Source of the DNA: Ectobius pallidus
Lineage: Eukaryota > Arthropoda > Insecta > Blattodea > Ectobiidae
DNA length: 64,000 nt
NCBI GenBank assembly: GCA_964059195.1
Contig: CAXKWD010000003.1
Coordinates: 22,674,606-22,738,605 of the forward strand
Reading direction: 5' to 3'
In this document: piece by piece, positions 22,430 to 33,534 of the stretch
How positions within the stretch are numbered: position 1 is the stretch's first letter
Layout: the number at the start of each line of letters is the position of its first letter
Notes under the pieces: model-generated
The model's database searches: none
What the model saw: the letters and a program-made list of their open reading frames with translations, nothing else
What the model was told of the DNA's origin: nothing
Program-made: the position numbers and the translations under genes

Positions 22430-22920
22430 ACCATATTTTTTACTTCCTCTGCCTTTAACTTACCATAGGTACTATAGGTAGGGGAAGTATTGTTTTCGAC
22501 CCCCAAATTCGAAGTTGAGTTTTTAACAAATATTCGTTTTGAGGTCCCTGAATCCAAAAATACTATTTTCGGAAACATGTATGTGTATCTGTGTGGATAT
22601 ATGTGAACAGTCTAGCTCCAGAACGGAAAATCGTATAAAAACAAAATTTTATATTGGGTCAGGTACCTTCTGAAGATGTGACCCGAAGATTCGCGACAAG
22701 TTTCTCTTTATTTTTAAGGGGACTTCACATGAAATTTTTTTCGTTTTTCGTTATTTACTCGAAAACGGCTCTAACGATTTTCTTTAAATTTTGCACATGG
22801 GTTGCTTATACTAAGATCTAACACTTTTATTTGAAAAACATTTTTTCTAAAAAATTCTATGAAGGGTAGTTAGGCCTATAAGCCATTCACTCTGAATAGG
22901 CTCTCTTTGCAATACGGCCT
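22430..22920 (+). repeat. repeat family R-B, copy 1
   Basis: Collinear with 45380-45900. Shared blocks include GGAAGTATTGTTTTCGACCC, AAATTCGAAGTTGAGTTTTT, AACGGAAAATCGTAT and GGGTCAGGTACCTTCTGAAG. This copy has TAGGCCTA at 22871-22878 where the other has plain TA. The small minus frame 22390-22578 recurs in the other copy by homology only. Confidence 0.85.
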
Positions 22921-24009
22921 CTTGTAACGGAAAATCGTACGAAAACAAAATTTATATTTATTACCACGAATCATCACCGCTATTTCATCCCTATATTATT
23001 AATCAAAATTAGGCCTAATATCAATTGAAAATTAACAGATGCCATAAACACATCAGCAATAGAAAACAGTTGCACTTTAATATGGCCTCGATGCTCAAAG
23101 CAGTATAAATAAAACTCAATTAAAGAAAAAATACTAATAATAAATAGGCCAAAGGGAAGAAAAAGAAAAATAAGTGGATCACAAATCCTGATTCTATTTG
23201 CTTTCTACAAAAACTGCTATTACGTATGGGTTTTTCTAACTGTAGGTACAGAAATCAGAATTTTCCTGGGAGAAGGTTGCTAATAGAATAAAATAGCGCT
23301 AAAATTTTCAGACTATTTAATTTTTTAATATAAATTTATTACCGATTAAGTATTTTATTATATTCGACGTGTTCAATGCATCCTGAAAATCGACTGGATT
23401 CTTTCACTTCTCCCCAGTACATAGCGAATGTGGTAGGTTTGTTCTTGAAAGAACGTAAACCTTATAGAGCTACATCATTCAACGCCGCAAATAAATAAAG
23501 TTGCCTAGGAAGATTTACTTGTTTATTGCAATTTAAGACGCATTTTACTTCGGTGAGTAACTGTCATCAACTAATTGCGGAGTTAAATAAGACTTTTATC
23601 GGCATAAAAAGCTTAAACAGTGAACAACTTTATGGACAAACGCTACACTTCACCATAGTGTTCTTTCGTGCATTGTTAGAGTTTTTCTAGGAAACTTGAT
23701 CGTAAGTTACCATGACTATGCGTTTCAATCATACCTAACGAACTCACATCTCGTAAGTTCCACGGGTTTACAGTGGCAGTCACTTCAAGTATTGGATGTT
23801 GCCATTCTGGTATAATATGGTAAATGTTGAAGCGAGCAGGATTTGTGATTTAATGGTGTTTTAAAAAGATGAACACCAGGGTTGCTAAAGTCACCCTTTT
23901 AACTCCAAATGAGAGCATCTTCGTAAACGAAATATGGATATCTGAGCATTTCAGCTCGATGGGTATATTAGCATTAATTATTTACAATAGCTTTCTTTTA
24001 CTACGAGTT
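22921..24009. other. unassigned DNA
   Basis: AT-rich, no known repeat family or ORF. One TAGGCCTA at about 23010. Confidence 0.35.
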
Positions 24010-24420
24010 CGTAGTTGCACGACTTAACTAATTAGTGGTACTTACGAATATTGTTGCCGTGGATCGTAAGTTGACATTCCCACACGCAATCTTGTTGCTT
24101 TGTGCGGTAAGAGTTTCCGTGCTGTTATGAATATTACGCCACACCTCATAATACAAGCCTTTATGGACAAGGCCCCCCAGCACAAATATTCGGTTCCCAT
24201 AAACAACAACAAATACTTTCTGAAATAAGCATCTATCTTCAAGAATGTAACTTATATACATAATATTTTCAGGTAATATCACAATTAATATAATTAAATT
24301 GATATAAATAATCATCGTGCAAAAAAACAGCATGCAATACTCGTAACGCATAACGTATCTCGGAAAATTGCTATTTCCTCGATCCGTATGCATGCCTTGT
24401 ATCGCAATATACTCGTACTA
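24010..24420. repeat. repeat family R-D, copy 1
   Basis: Matches 57160-57610 with blocks such as GGATCGTAAGTTGACATTCC, ATAATACAAGCCTTTATGGA and AATATTCGGTTCCCATAA. At 57 kb the same sequence is the interior of a foldback element, so this copy is probably a relic of that family without its ends. The overlapping minus frames 24028-24393 and 24042-24242 are discounted. Confidence 0.75.
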
Positions 24421-24462
24421 TAATAGCCTTATTCATATTTTCATGTCTTCTGATATTATAAG

Positions 24463-25121
24463 CAGGGCCCGAATTTTAATGATCTAAAAATGCCTAAAAA
24501 ATGAGCTATTAAATGACTGGAAAAAAGAACAAAACAAAAATAAATAACCCAAAAACTATAAAAAAAATAAATAAATAAAAAAAAAAATACCCAAAAATGT
24601 ATATGTGAATGCTAGTTTAATCATCAGATTTGTGTCTATTTAGATTTATGTTGTTGTACAATTACAGGTTTATAATTAGTTAATTGGTACATAAGGTTAA
24701 ATGCAAACAGAAAACGCTGTCTTTCTGTATCTAAATTAAAAATATAACAAAATCTATTCATTTCTGCTTACTTAGAGTTCCGATAATGTCCAATGCACAA
24801 AAACTCTATATAATGCGAGAAACAACGCAAAATGAGAAAATAATGGCTTAATAGGGCCTATATATTTTTTTTTAAATTGCCCAAAAATATGACATATGGA
24901 AAAGAGACCGTAAAATGCCAAAAAATGATATTGAATTCTAAAAATAATATTAAATACTTATAAAAAAAACCCTAAAAATAAAAAATGCTGAAAATGACCA
25001 AAAAGTACTCTAAAATTACCATTGTTAATATCTAGGAGTCATTATCAGAATATATGCACTAATGGGCAACGTCCATGATGTACCAGTTAAAAAATGACAT
25101 GTCATCAAAATCCGGGTCCTG
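24463..25121. mobile_element. hAT element, CAGGGCCCG type, non-autonomous
   Basis: Ends CAGGGCCCGAATTTT and AAAATCCGGGTCCTG, with the perfect duplication ATTATAAG (24455-24462, 25122-25129). Subterminal AAAATGCC, AAAATGAC and TGACATGTCAT motifs are dense. It belongs to the same family as the gene-carrying element at 35752-37945, sharing the CCGGATT end and the ATGACATGTCAT block, but is only 659 bp and non-coding. Confidence 0.9.
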
Positions 25122-25129
25122 ATTATAAG

Positions 25130-26167
25130 TCATACTTCTTTTATTTCTATCTTGATACATGTTAATTCTATAATGAAATATGCTTGATTAAAAATTCTCA
25201 TTTTTACTATCTCTACAACTTTACTGCGCAGACTCTATATGCATCTTTTAATTAGTTAATGATTATGCCTAATTAATTAATAGTTTGATTTTTAGAACTT
25301 AAACGTTTTACAAGTCCCCATCGATTTCCCACAACTTCTCAAAGATTACTCTAAAAACATACCAACAAATATATCTGAATGCTGGTGGTGTTTGTCTAAG
25401 CCTATGTATGGGAATTTCTTTTTCAATAATTTACTACTTGAAATATGGGTGATAGATTTTGTTATTTTGTGTTAGCAATTTCAGAAAAAAAATTGGAATT
25501 TCATGTTTAACTTTCTCTCAGTATGACACTAAGATGAGAGTGAACATTCCACTGTTGCACTGCCGAAATCAACTTGTATACATAGTGAAGACATTCAAGT
25601 TTGTGGTAACAATGTAACATTTCTCACAGCCTTCGAATCAACTCACACTGTACGGAGCTGGGACTGACACACAACTTAACATTCCATGCTTCAAGAGGTC
25701 GACTTTATCACACTACAGCATTTAGGGGAGATAATTCAAAAAGTATATCCACCAGTATTTCCCACAGCTTGTGCACACTCTCATAACGGTGTCTGCAGTC
25801 TGCAACAGACAGGTCCTAATAAGAGCATGCAACCTAAATCAGTGTTAGTTTAGTTCCTGATATACCCTACATATATATCTTGTGTTTATAGCCTATAGCT
25901 TTTTATGGCTCATAGAGGATGTAGAATTTTGCATCTCATCACTTGTACACAGCAAGCCTGGTAGGGGTTCAAATAAGAAGAAACATAAATTCCGTTAACA
26001 TAAAATGATATTGTCTTTGTGGAATATTTTATTTCTCACCCTCATGTTACCATAAAACCGTTTTGGGGATGAAATTAAACAGAAATGCAAATCATCTTCA
26101 TACTTCTATCTCCAAAAACCTGCGATATAATAATATACATATTACCATACCTCGTATTGTTTTCCCT
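25130..26167. other. unassigned DNA
   Basis: AT-rich. No ORF, element ends or RNA gene recognised. Confidence 0.35.
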
Positions 26168-26575
26168 ATGTCCAGGGTAGAGAAAGTTATGTGACTGCAT
26201 TATTTTCGTGGATTTCAGCCTTTAATATTTATTTATAGCATGAATTATAATGATAGCTTCTCTAATTTGTCAAACTCCCATTTCGTTTATTTCCAAACCC
26301 ATCTGAGACCACTGGCAAAAATATGTTGTCATGTGAACTGTGATTTGGATTTGATAATTCTGTGTAAAAAGCGATTAAGTATTCTGAAAAACATTCAATT
26401 TTTGGCATTTAAAAATCAAAATTTTGCAAAATCCTTTCTTAGTGAGCACTTACATTATAAAACGAAGGTACTGTCAAAATTCCAAGTTCCCTACCTATTA
26501 TAGTTTAGGCTCTGCGTTGATTCTCTGTCATTAAGTCAGTCAGGACAAAGCCTCTTATATAGAGAGAGATAACTG
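26168..26575 (+). repeat. repeat family R-F, copy 1
   Basis: Collinear with 62925-63365. Blocks include TTATGTGACTGCAT, TTTTCGTGGATTTCA, CCTTTCTTAGTGAGCACTTA and AAGTCAGTCAGGACAAAGCC. Both copies end in TATATAGAGAGAG, so the repeat carries its own GA tail. Part of it (TTGTCATG.GAACTG) is shared with R-A. The 87-codon frame 26240-26503 is repeat-derived. Confidence 0.85.
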
Positions 26576-27125
26576 TGTAGTTTGTAATTTATAGTAAAAG
26601 TTTGTTGTAGGTTTTAAAAGCATATAATAATAGAATCGGGTTGAGACGATTCACACATTTTCTCTCCTAAAAACCTATTTATTTTGTTCGCTGAGAATTC
26701 GCTATATTATTCGCGAATATTAGTCCAGTTCCTCGGGATTCATGTATTGCAGATCAGCGTTTCATAAATATTAGTTTCGGGTACGTGGTATGGCCTGAGG
26801 AATGACCCTGAGGTCCAATCAGTTGTGTGGTGCACAGGCCAGCAGACTCATCTTCTCCTGTCAGCGCACATCCAAACCACTCTTCTTCTTCTTCTTCCTC
26901 CTCCTCATTTTAATATTACTCAGATATCACAAAGATGTCTGCTTTGCTCCTTAAAACGAATTAACATTCCTCTACCTGTTCATACTGCCGGATACGGAGC
27001 AAATGCCTGTTTAGAAGGCAGTGACGAGTAAGACAGATGACTGATCATACAACTAGTGTAATTAATGCTATTGAAATGAGGATTAAGAAAATGAATAAAC
27101 TTTAGTGTATTTAGAAATTGTATTT
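26576..27125. other. unassigned; short (CTT)n tract
   Basis: CTT-rich tract at 26881-26905. A 32-bp block around CTCCTCATTTTAATATTA at 26903 recurs at 28211. The small frames at 26825-27031 and 26980-27249 are not supported. Confidence 0.35.
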
Positions 27126-27129
27126 TGAA

Positions 27130-27415
27130 GAAGAAGGCCGCCTGCGTGGTCTCGTGGTTAGCATCGCCCGGGTTCGATTCCCGGTACCTCCTCGGATTTT
27201 TCTGAGATAGGGAGGTCTGGAACGGAGTGCACTCAGCCTCGTGATACAAAATAAGGAGCTACTTGATAGAGAAGTAGCGGCTCCGGTCATGGAAACCACC
27301 ATTAGTGTCGGCATGCTAACCACATGCCCCAATCCTGCCATCTGCCTATGATAGATGACGCAGCGGCCGGGTGGTAGGCCAAATCCTTTCAGGGATGTAG
27401 CGCCACGGAGTTGAG
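27130..27415 (+). mobile_element. tRNA-derived SINE family 3 with head
   Basis: The head has the A-box-like TGGTCTCGTGGTTAGCATC and the B box GGTTCGATTCC in CCCGGGTTCGATTCCCGG. The body continues through GAGTGCACTCAGCCTCGTGA and GCATGCTAACCACATGCCCC to GGATGTAGCGCCACGGAGTT. This is the only copy in the window that keeps the head. The 143-codon minus frame 27111-27542 is its antisense. Confidence 0.9.
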
Positions 27416-27859
27416 TATTTTTATTTTGAAAATAAATTTGAGCGCTTTTAGTTATGATAGCATTAACAAAAAATATTAAAATAATTAAAATTGCAATTCT
27501 ATATTTAAAATATTTAGAATAATAAATATAAGTTAAATGCATCGTCTAGCATTTAATTTAACTACAATAACCATCAATAAAACTACATCCCCTCTCCAAT
27601 GAAACAGATTGCAAAGCCTACTTTTAGTTTTTGGACAGCAACCATTTAAGAGGAAATATAATTGGTTTGCATGAAAAATTATGCTTTTTTATAGTTGTAT
27701 CTAATTCTCTGGACTTTACTCACTTTTTCGGGATGATCCAGACTATGGAACAGGGATATTTAGCTTTGAAGCTCAAATGGATTTTGGATGAAAATTTATT
27801 TAAATATATTTTTTAATGTGTTTTAATTTCATCATACATAACTTTATATTAATTCTACC
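27416..27859. other. unassigned DNA
   Basis: AT-rich. The 61-codon frame 27631-27816 overlaps a block (CAGACTATGGAACAGGGAT) that is repeated in diverged form at 28030, so it is probably repeat DNA. Confidence 0.35.
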
Positions 27860-27997
27860 CATAGGCGCCGACTTAGGGGGGCAAGGTACTTTCTGCCCCC
27901 CAAGAATTAAGATTTTATCATGTAAGGCCTATGTATAGCTACTGAAAATCCAGTTCTTGCCCCCCCCCCCAGAAATATTTCCAAGTCAGCGCCTTTG
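27860..27997. mobile_element. short hAT-like palindromic element
   Basis: Starts CATAGGCGCCGACTTAGG and ends CCAAGTCAGCGCCTTTG, with GGGGGGCAAG and CTTGCCCCCC as inner inverted blocks. It is 138 bp. The layout matches the element at 34419-34826, but no 8-bp duplication survives, so the boundaries are approximate. Confidence 0.6.
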
Positions 27998-28369
27998 ATC
28001 CATGTTTTTTTTTCCCCCCTGAGAAGGTCCAGACAATGGAGCAGGGATGTTTTTATATTGAAGTTTGTTTTCCGTAATTTTATTTTTTGTATATAAAATT
28101 TACCATTTCTCAGCTTCTGTTTAAACTAAAAACTTGAAATTGTCAGGATGTGTTTATTCAGATGTCTTACATAGGCCTACACTGAATCATTTCTTTTGAA
28201 TCGGTTACTCTCCTCATTTTAATATTATTCAGATATCACAAGTCATATGGTACTTAAAAATGTTGATAAAAGTTGGTTATAAATAAAAATTAACAATATT
28301 TCAGTAAATAAGTACATGTATGAAACATCATTTTTTCAGTAGTGACTTATGATATGTCACTAGAAACTG
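27998..28369. other. unassigned DNA
   Basis: Repeated fragments at 28030 and 28211 (see 27416-27859 and 26576-27125). Nothing else recognised. Confidence 0.35.
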
Positions 28370-28394
28370 TGTAAAAAGATCAAGTGCCTATCTT

Positions 28395-28757
28395 TAGTAG
28401 CTTTTCCGAAAATCCGCCTATTCCGAACAGTTCGGAAAGAAAATACCGATTTTTTAACTTAAAAAACAGGTGACATTAAAAAGACGTTCGTGAAAAGAAT
28501 GTACATTTATTGTAATACAAAGAAGTTAAATAGAGACATACATAGAGCCTAAGCTTGATGAAAAAGCCTGAAACCAAATTGGAATGAAAGCAGGTTACTT
28601 ACAGCACATGTCGGCTCCATTTATACAATCCCCGAACTTAATTTACGCCTTAACAAGTCAATACATTGATATTATTCATGAAATCCGCCTATTCCGGATT
28701 CCCGTTAAACCGAACGGTGTTCGGTCCCAATTAGTTCGGAATAGCGGGACTCTACTG
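28395..28757. mobile_element. pogo-like element, right end intact
   Basis: Ends GGAATAGCGGGACTCTACTG followed by TA, which resembles the pogo-type end at 11657. CCGCCTATTCCG occurs at both sides (28416 and 28685) among further inverted TTCGGAA blocks. The left terminus is not clear and may be truncated. Non-coding. Confidence 0.6.
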
Positions 28758-28759
28758 TA

Positions 28760-29879
28760 TTTAGCACTGAAAGATGGCCTATTCCGTTGCTATTCGGGTC
28801 TCAGTTGCTAGGGAAGAATTAACCGGATTTCTGAACTTGAATATAAACTCTCATACTTCGGTATCCTCCCACATAACAACATACTCTATTCAGTGCAATG
28901 TAATTTTCATAGAAAGAATTGCATTTATCTTGTCGTTAAGGAAGATCGGATCATAATTCTCGTTGTATACACATACAATAGCTAATTATGAATACTATGA
29001 TTCACAACCAATTTCAAGAGTATGAACCGTTTCGACAATGGGGAGTGGTCAAAACCCCTGCAGTACTCGCCCTAAACATTAATTCCTATTCCACAAGGAG
29101 AGACTGTCAGATAGCGCTCAAGGTTTGAGCGACTATAGTTGAGTTGATGATTTTTTTAAATCCAATGCCACCATTACCCTGTTAAGGTTTGTGCTCCCCT
29201 CCTGATTTGGCGGAAGTTTAGCCCCATTTCTCTATATGGAGCCCTTTTAAACGGAACTACACTATCCCGATAGCATGATGATGATGATGAAGGTTTATTA
29301 AGATTGCCAAGGGAGTTGGTTCGTGAATACAAAACCTACAGGACACAATAATTAGAGAGAAAATTTAAAATCCATGTAAAATTTTCAGCTTAGGATACAA
29401 GAAATACCTATGCTATTCGTTGTGTTAAATGTTTTCTATGCAGTCCGTCACGGGTTTATAATATGCGTATTGAGTTTCGTGTATTTAAAGATTAATACCG
29501 TATGTCTGAGCTCACATTCATTAATTGTTCTCTATGAGGACTTGCTCCCTAACTATAAACGGCGAGTGCCAATCATCAACGAAACACGTGATAATTAAAT
29601 ATAAGAAATTATAAGCATTTGGGACAACAGTGCAACATTCCAAATGTTATTCATATAACTTTCATTGATTTAGCCAATATTCTCAGACTTGATCGTTCAT
29701 CCAAACAACTGCCCATTTACGTTAGCCTAACTTTAATTGTTTGATGTTGTAAATTTTGTTTGTAATGTAAATAGGCCTATATATTATTTGTAAGTCGTAA
29801 TAATATCTAGGAGTTAAAGTGACCCTAAATTAAAAAAAAGTGTGCGTGGAACGCCACGCGATAAAGTGAAACTTGTTTC
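28760..29879. other. unassigned; short (GAT)n tract
   Basis: Five GAT units near 29277. The frames at 28774-28956 and 29410-29598 have no known motif. TAGGCCTA at about 29772. Confidence 0.35.
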
Positions 29880-30235
29880 AATTTTTGGATTTTTCAATTT
29901 TGGATTATTGGATTTTTTGCATTTTGGATTGTTGGACTTTTAAAAATTTGGTTTTTGGACTTTTTTAATTTTGGATTTTTTATTATTATTTTTTTTAATT
30001 TTTAATTTTTAAAATTTTTATTTTTGAATTTTTTTATTTTTAAATTTTGGATATTTGGATTTTTTATTTTTTAAATTTTGGATTTTTGGACCTTTGAATT
30101 TTGTATCTTTGAATTTTTTAATTTTGGAATTTTGGATCTTTTAATTTTGGATTTTTTAGATTTTGGAACTTTGAATTTTTTAATTTTTTAATTTCGGATT
30201 TTTTAAATTTTGGATTTTTTAAACTGTGGATAAGC
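29880..30235 (+). repeat. T-rich minisatellite of TTTTGGATTTTT-like units
   Basis: About 355 bp made of irregular units resembling TTTTGGATTTTTTAATTTTGG. Strand composition is extremely biased: T dominates and C is almost absent. AAGTGAAACTT at 29864 and AAGTTTCACTT at 30379 flank the region as an 11-bp inverted pair. Confidence 0.85.
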
Positions 30236-30282
30236 CAAATCATTGAGTTGATTGTTTCCTGTGCAGTCCGTTCCGTCACACC

Positions 30283-30345
30283 TCACTAATTTCGTGACGA
30301 TTTTGAGCGTAACACTAATTTCGCGACGATTTTGAGCGTTACACA
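30283..30345 (+). repeat. two tandem 30-bp units
   Basis: Two copies of CACTAATTTCG.GACGATTTT followed by GAGCGT, differing at two or three bases. Confidence 0.85.
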
Positions 30346-31169
30346 AGCTCTCGATTTACCCCTACCGCGGCTAAAGAAGTTTCACTTCAAAAACTGCATC
30401 GATATAATTAATTGCATCAATTTAATTCTCCTCTCAAAACTTGATTATTATATGTCAGCCTCTCCTTGCCTGTCTTAGTACACTAAGACAGGGGGAGGCA
30501 AGCAGAAATGATGTAAGGATATAAATACTGCAGCCGTCAAGGCGTTAGTTATTATCAAGCTGGTATACCATAAACAGCTCACCGAAGGGACTACCTGCTG
30601 ATTACGGAGCGTGGATAAAAATATAATAAAGAGAAGCAGGAAAACACGAAATTCCTAGCAGGCTAACGCACCTATCCATACGTATTTAAAACATGGTCAC
30701 AAACTGTTAAGACACAATAATGGTTTGTTGAAAAATACCACTTGTTCGCTGGAGCGTTGAGGATTATGTCAGTGGCAATCTTCTTGTATGAACGTGTGTT
30801 GGTGAAGTGTGAATCCAGCCGGTCACATAATGTGTGATGTTGTTGCTTCTCCATTCATATAACTGGAAATATATTGAAACTTTGTGTATATTAGTTGAGG
30901 AGTTGGTTTATTCGTCTCACAAAAGGCTGCTCTGTATTATTTGTTAATAGAAAAATCAACCAACAATAAACATTATGTGGATTTATCAAAGCCTCACATT
31001 ACTGTCTAGATACCTTATTGAGCTAGCAGGGAAAGTCTGTTTGGAAACATACGACGGCAGCTAAATACAGTCAAAGCCCTCTTTGTTCAATGGCAGGTAT
31101 AGTCAAGACCCTCTTTAATCAGTAACAATATGTAATGTATATAATATGAGGATGTTCTTGTCTGTCTGT
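30346..31169. other. unassigned; hairpin at 30469-30492
   Basis: CCTGTCTTAGT and ACTAAGACAGG form a perfect 11-bp stem with a 2-bp loop, extended outside by CTTGCC and GGCAAG. The 60-codon minus frame 30672-30854 is not supported. Confidence 0.4.
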
Positions 31170-31177
31170 GTGCGAAC

Positions 31178-31668
31178 CACTGCCTTCTAAACTGTATTAA
31201 TCGTGTATACACTGCCTGTCCTATACGGCTAATCTTGCGTACTCAGCGACATTACAGATGGCAGCACCTTTCACACCCAGACTGCTTCTTGTTTTTTGCT
31301 ACGACATTGTTGATTATGTAGTGCTGTCACCGCCGTCTCATAATCACTGCCTTCTAAACTGTATTACTCCTCGAGACGGCGGTGCTCATAATATAGTCTA
31401 TCAATGCGTCTAATTAATTTACATTTATTTTAATTATTGCTCCAAAATTCCATTTCAAGGTAAGTGTCATATACTGGAATAATATTACGTTCTAAACAAA
31501 TAACACAAGTATCTGTGTCTGTTTAATGCTTATTTTGATTAGTGATTGCTGCAATCTGGGTGTGAACTGTGTCGCCTCTACTGGATAAATTAGGCAATTT
31601 AACAATACTCTGAACTCCATGTTAAAATAAAGCATAGGACAGGCAGTGTAATTCTCGAGACGGCGGTG
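31178..31668 (+). mobile_element. hAT miniature element, family A, copy 2, with nested insertion
   Basis: Ends CACTGCC and GGCGGTG with the perfect duplication GTGCGAAC (31170-31177, 31669-31676). The outer 100 bp on each side match 58298-58598, but the middle is replaced by about 270 bp. That middle holds a second end-like CACCGCCGTCT (31329) and a complete 40-bp derivative (31345-31384). Confidence 0.9.
31345..31384 (+). mobile_element. 40-bp minimal hAT derivative nested in its own family
   Basis: Starts CACTGCCTTCTAAACTG and ends TCGAGACGGCGGTG, which are just the two termini of family A fused together. It has its own perfect 8-bp duplication CTCATAAT (31337-31344, 31385-31392). A target duplication around a 40-bp element argues that it transposed in this form or was cut down after insertion. 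Confidence 0.85.
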
Positions 31669-31861
31669 GTGCGAACCCAGCCAAATCTAGGGACGCAGAA
31701 ATCTGAAATTTTTAACATAGATGGACTGAAGGGTATACGTAAGCATCTCGAAGCCGTATTTTTAATTTTCGCTTCCGTTCGCGTGTTATGAGCGAAAAAA
31801 TAAGATTTTTTCGTTATCGAAATACCAGCTTTCGCTAATTTAATTAATTTCGCTTTGGAAT

Positions 31862-32705
31862 ATGCTATTTGGGAAGTTCAGGAAAACAAGCAGGCCTAGG
31901 ATTAAATGGAAATTACCCGACTTAGCTTATGCAGATGATGTTTGTCTGTTGTGCGATGACACAAACACTTTCGGGAGAAATGCAGAAAGCCTTTTTGATG
32001 CCTGCAGGAATGTTGCATTGGAAATTAACACAGAAAAAACCAAGCTTATGGCCACGAAACGTCAAAATACTATACTAGCAGATAGAACATTCGAACAAGT
32101 GAAGAAATTCAAATATTTACAGATACAAATAATAAATAAATAAGTAAATACAGATACAAATAGAAGATTAAAACCAGAAAATCCTTGTTTTTATGCAATA
32201 CAGAAACTTTTATCTTCTCGTCTCCTGTCCAGAAGTATAAAAATAAAAATTTATAAGACTATTATCCTTTCAGTTGTATTATTTGGATGTGAGACATGGT
32301 CGCTTACCCTTCGCGAAGAACATAACCTGAGAGTGTTCGAAAACAGGGAGCTTAGGAAAATATTCGAACCTAGTAGTGATGAAAACGGGGACTGGATAAA
32401 ACTGCATAATGACAAGCTTCATAACCTGTACTCTTCACCGGCTATAATAGGGATAATTAAATCACGGAGGATGAAATGGGCTGGATATGGGGGAGGAAAG
32501 ACACATCTAAAAAATATTGACGGATAGCCCTGAAGGGAAAAGTCAACTTGAAAGACCTAGACCTAGTCGGGGGGAGGGACAATATTAGAGTAGATTTAGG
32601 GGAAGTAGAATTGGCGAGGGATGGTTGGTGGGGTTAGCACAAATAGGGTTGGATAGCGGGCTCGGCTGAACATCCGGGTTCCATAAAACAGATAATATAG
32701 GCCTA
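31862..32705 (+). mobile_element. LINE family L1, 3' part of reverse transcriptase and tail
   Basis: The first frame (31862-32143) contains AYADDV, the polymerase active site, then ALEINTEKTKLMATKRQNT. After frameshifts come YKTIILSVVLFGCETWSLT-like and LREEHNLRVFENRELRKIFE, then DENGDWIKLHNDKLHNLYSS and SRRMKWAGY. The tail encodes the degenerate RPRR region and ends GGTTCCATAAAACAG...CTTTAGCTTGC. It is 5'-truncated in the palm domain and inactive. It carries a TAGGCCTA at 32698 that its relatives lack. Confidence 0.9.
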
Positions 32706-32785
32706 CCTTTAGCTTGCTTAGGAATTGTGTATTGCCAGTAGCTAAGTAAGTAAGTAGGCCTAATATTGCAAATTGTACGACTCAC

Positions 32786-32846
32786 CATCAGCTGAGCAGT
32801 TTCCCTCCTGGACTCTGTTTCTGATTTCAAAGACAGTCCACTTCAT
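32786..32846 (-). CDS. candidate first coding exon (unknown protein)
   Basis: I do not recognise this protein. On the minus strand an ATG at 32846 opens MKWTVFEIRNRVQEGNCSAD and reaches a good splice donor, GATG followed by GTGAGT, at 32786/32785, leaving phase 1. The frame is open further upstream without an ATG. The sequence upstream (33030-33200) is CpG-richer and promoter-like. The composition looks more protein-like than the repeat frames nearby. It may still be chance: 20 residues is short, and no second exon was identified. Confidence 0.25.
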
Positions 32847-33029
32847 GCAGCCATGATATGTTACCAAGTCCTTCGCACTTTCGTTTGCCACTTACTGTTG
32901 AATATACAGGCATCCACCCGACACACGCTTAATAATACTTATACCTGGTAACATCCCGCACGTTATCAAAAACAAATTACAATTCGAAACGAAACATTAG
33001 AGTCATAATTTACAATCTTTATCACTCCC

Positions 33030-33200
33030 GTCTGAAAAAGGCGCGCCCTACAGGTGTTCTAAGATGGCGAACTCATCGATCGATATTCGATAGTTCTGCT
33101 TACTGCATTCACGCGCCTGGAAGAGGCTATCGAAACTATTTATAGAAGCATTAGGCGATCTCTAGCAGCCATTTATGGAACTTCTTGAAAACCGCGGAAT
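33030..33200 (-). promoter_or_regulatory. candidate promoter region
   Basis: A GC- and CpG-richer island with GGCGCGCC, AAGATGGCG (a YY1-like motif, plus orientation), ATCGATCGAT and several TATCGA blocks. Such ATCGAT motifs resemble the insect DRE. It lies 200 bp upstream of the candidate exon at 32786-32846. The strand is inferred from that exon only. Confidence 0.25.
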
Positions 33201-33530
33201 TTTTTCATAAATTTCAATTTCCTTCCTTTAGAAATAAATTTACTAACAGACTTAATGCCGATCGATAATAGAGGGCCTTGCTTCGCTCGGTCAATTAAAA
33301 TAAAATTATGGATTAACACATACACCAAACATAAATAAGGGTTTGACTCCTACACGAATGTTTTTCGTAATGTTTATAATTATGATGGCATAATGATTTA
33401 AGAATATATGACTGAACAATGATTAGGCCTATGACTTAAAAAAAATTATTTCTGACACTATTTGAAAGAAAAATATATTAATTTTTTATGGAAAAAATAT
33501 ATTTTTATTTATTTTTTTAAATATTAATTT
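33201..33530. other. unassigned AT-rich DNA
   Basis: No supported feature. TAGGCCTA at about 33423. Confidence 0.35.
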
Positions 33531-33534
33531 TAAC

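Noticed and set aside
24028..24393. 121-codon minus-strand ORF
   Set aside because: Lies in repeat R-D; the copy at 57 kb does not keep the frame.
27111..27542. 143-codon minus-strand ORF
   Set aside because: It is the antisense of SINE family 3 plus flanking DNA; the same peptide phrases appear wherever the SINE body occurs.
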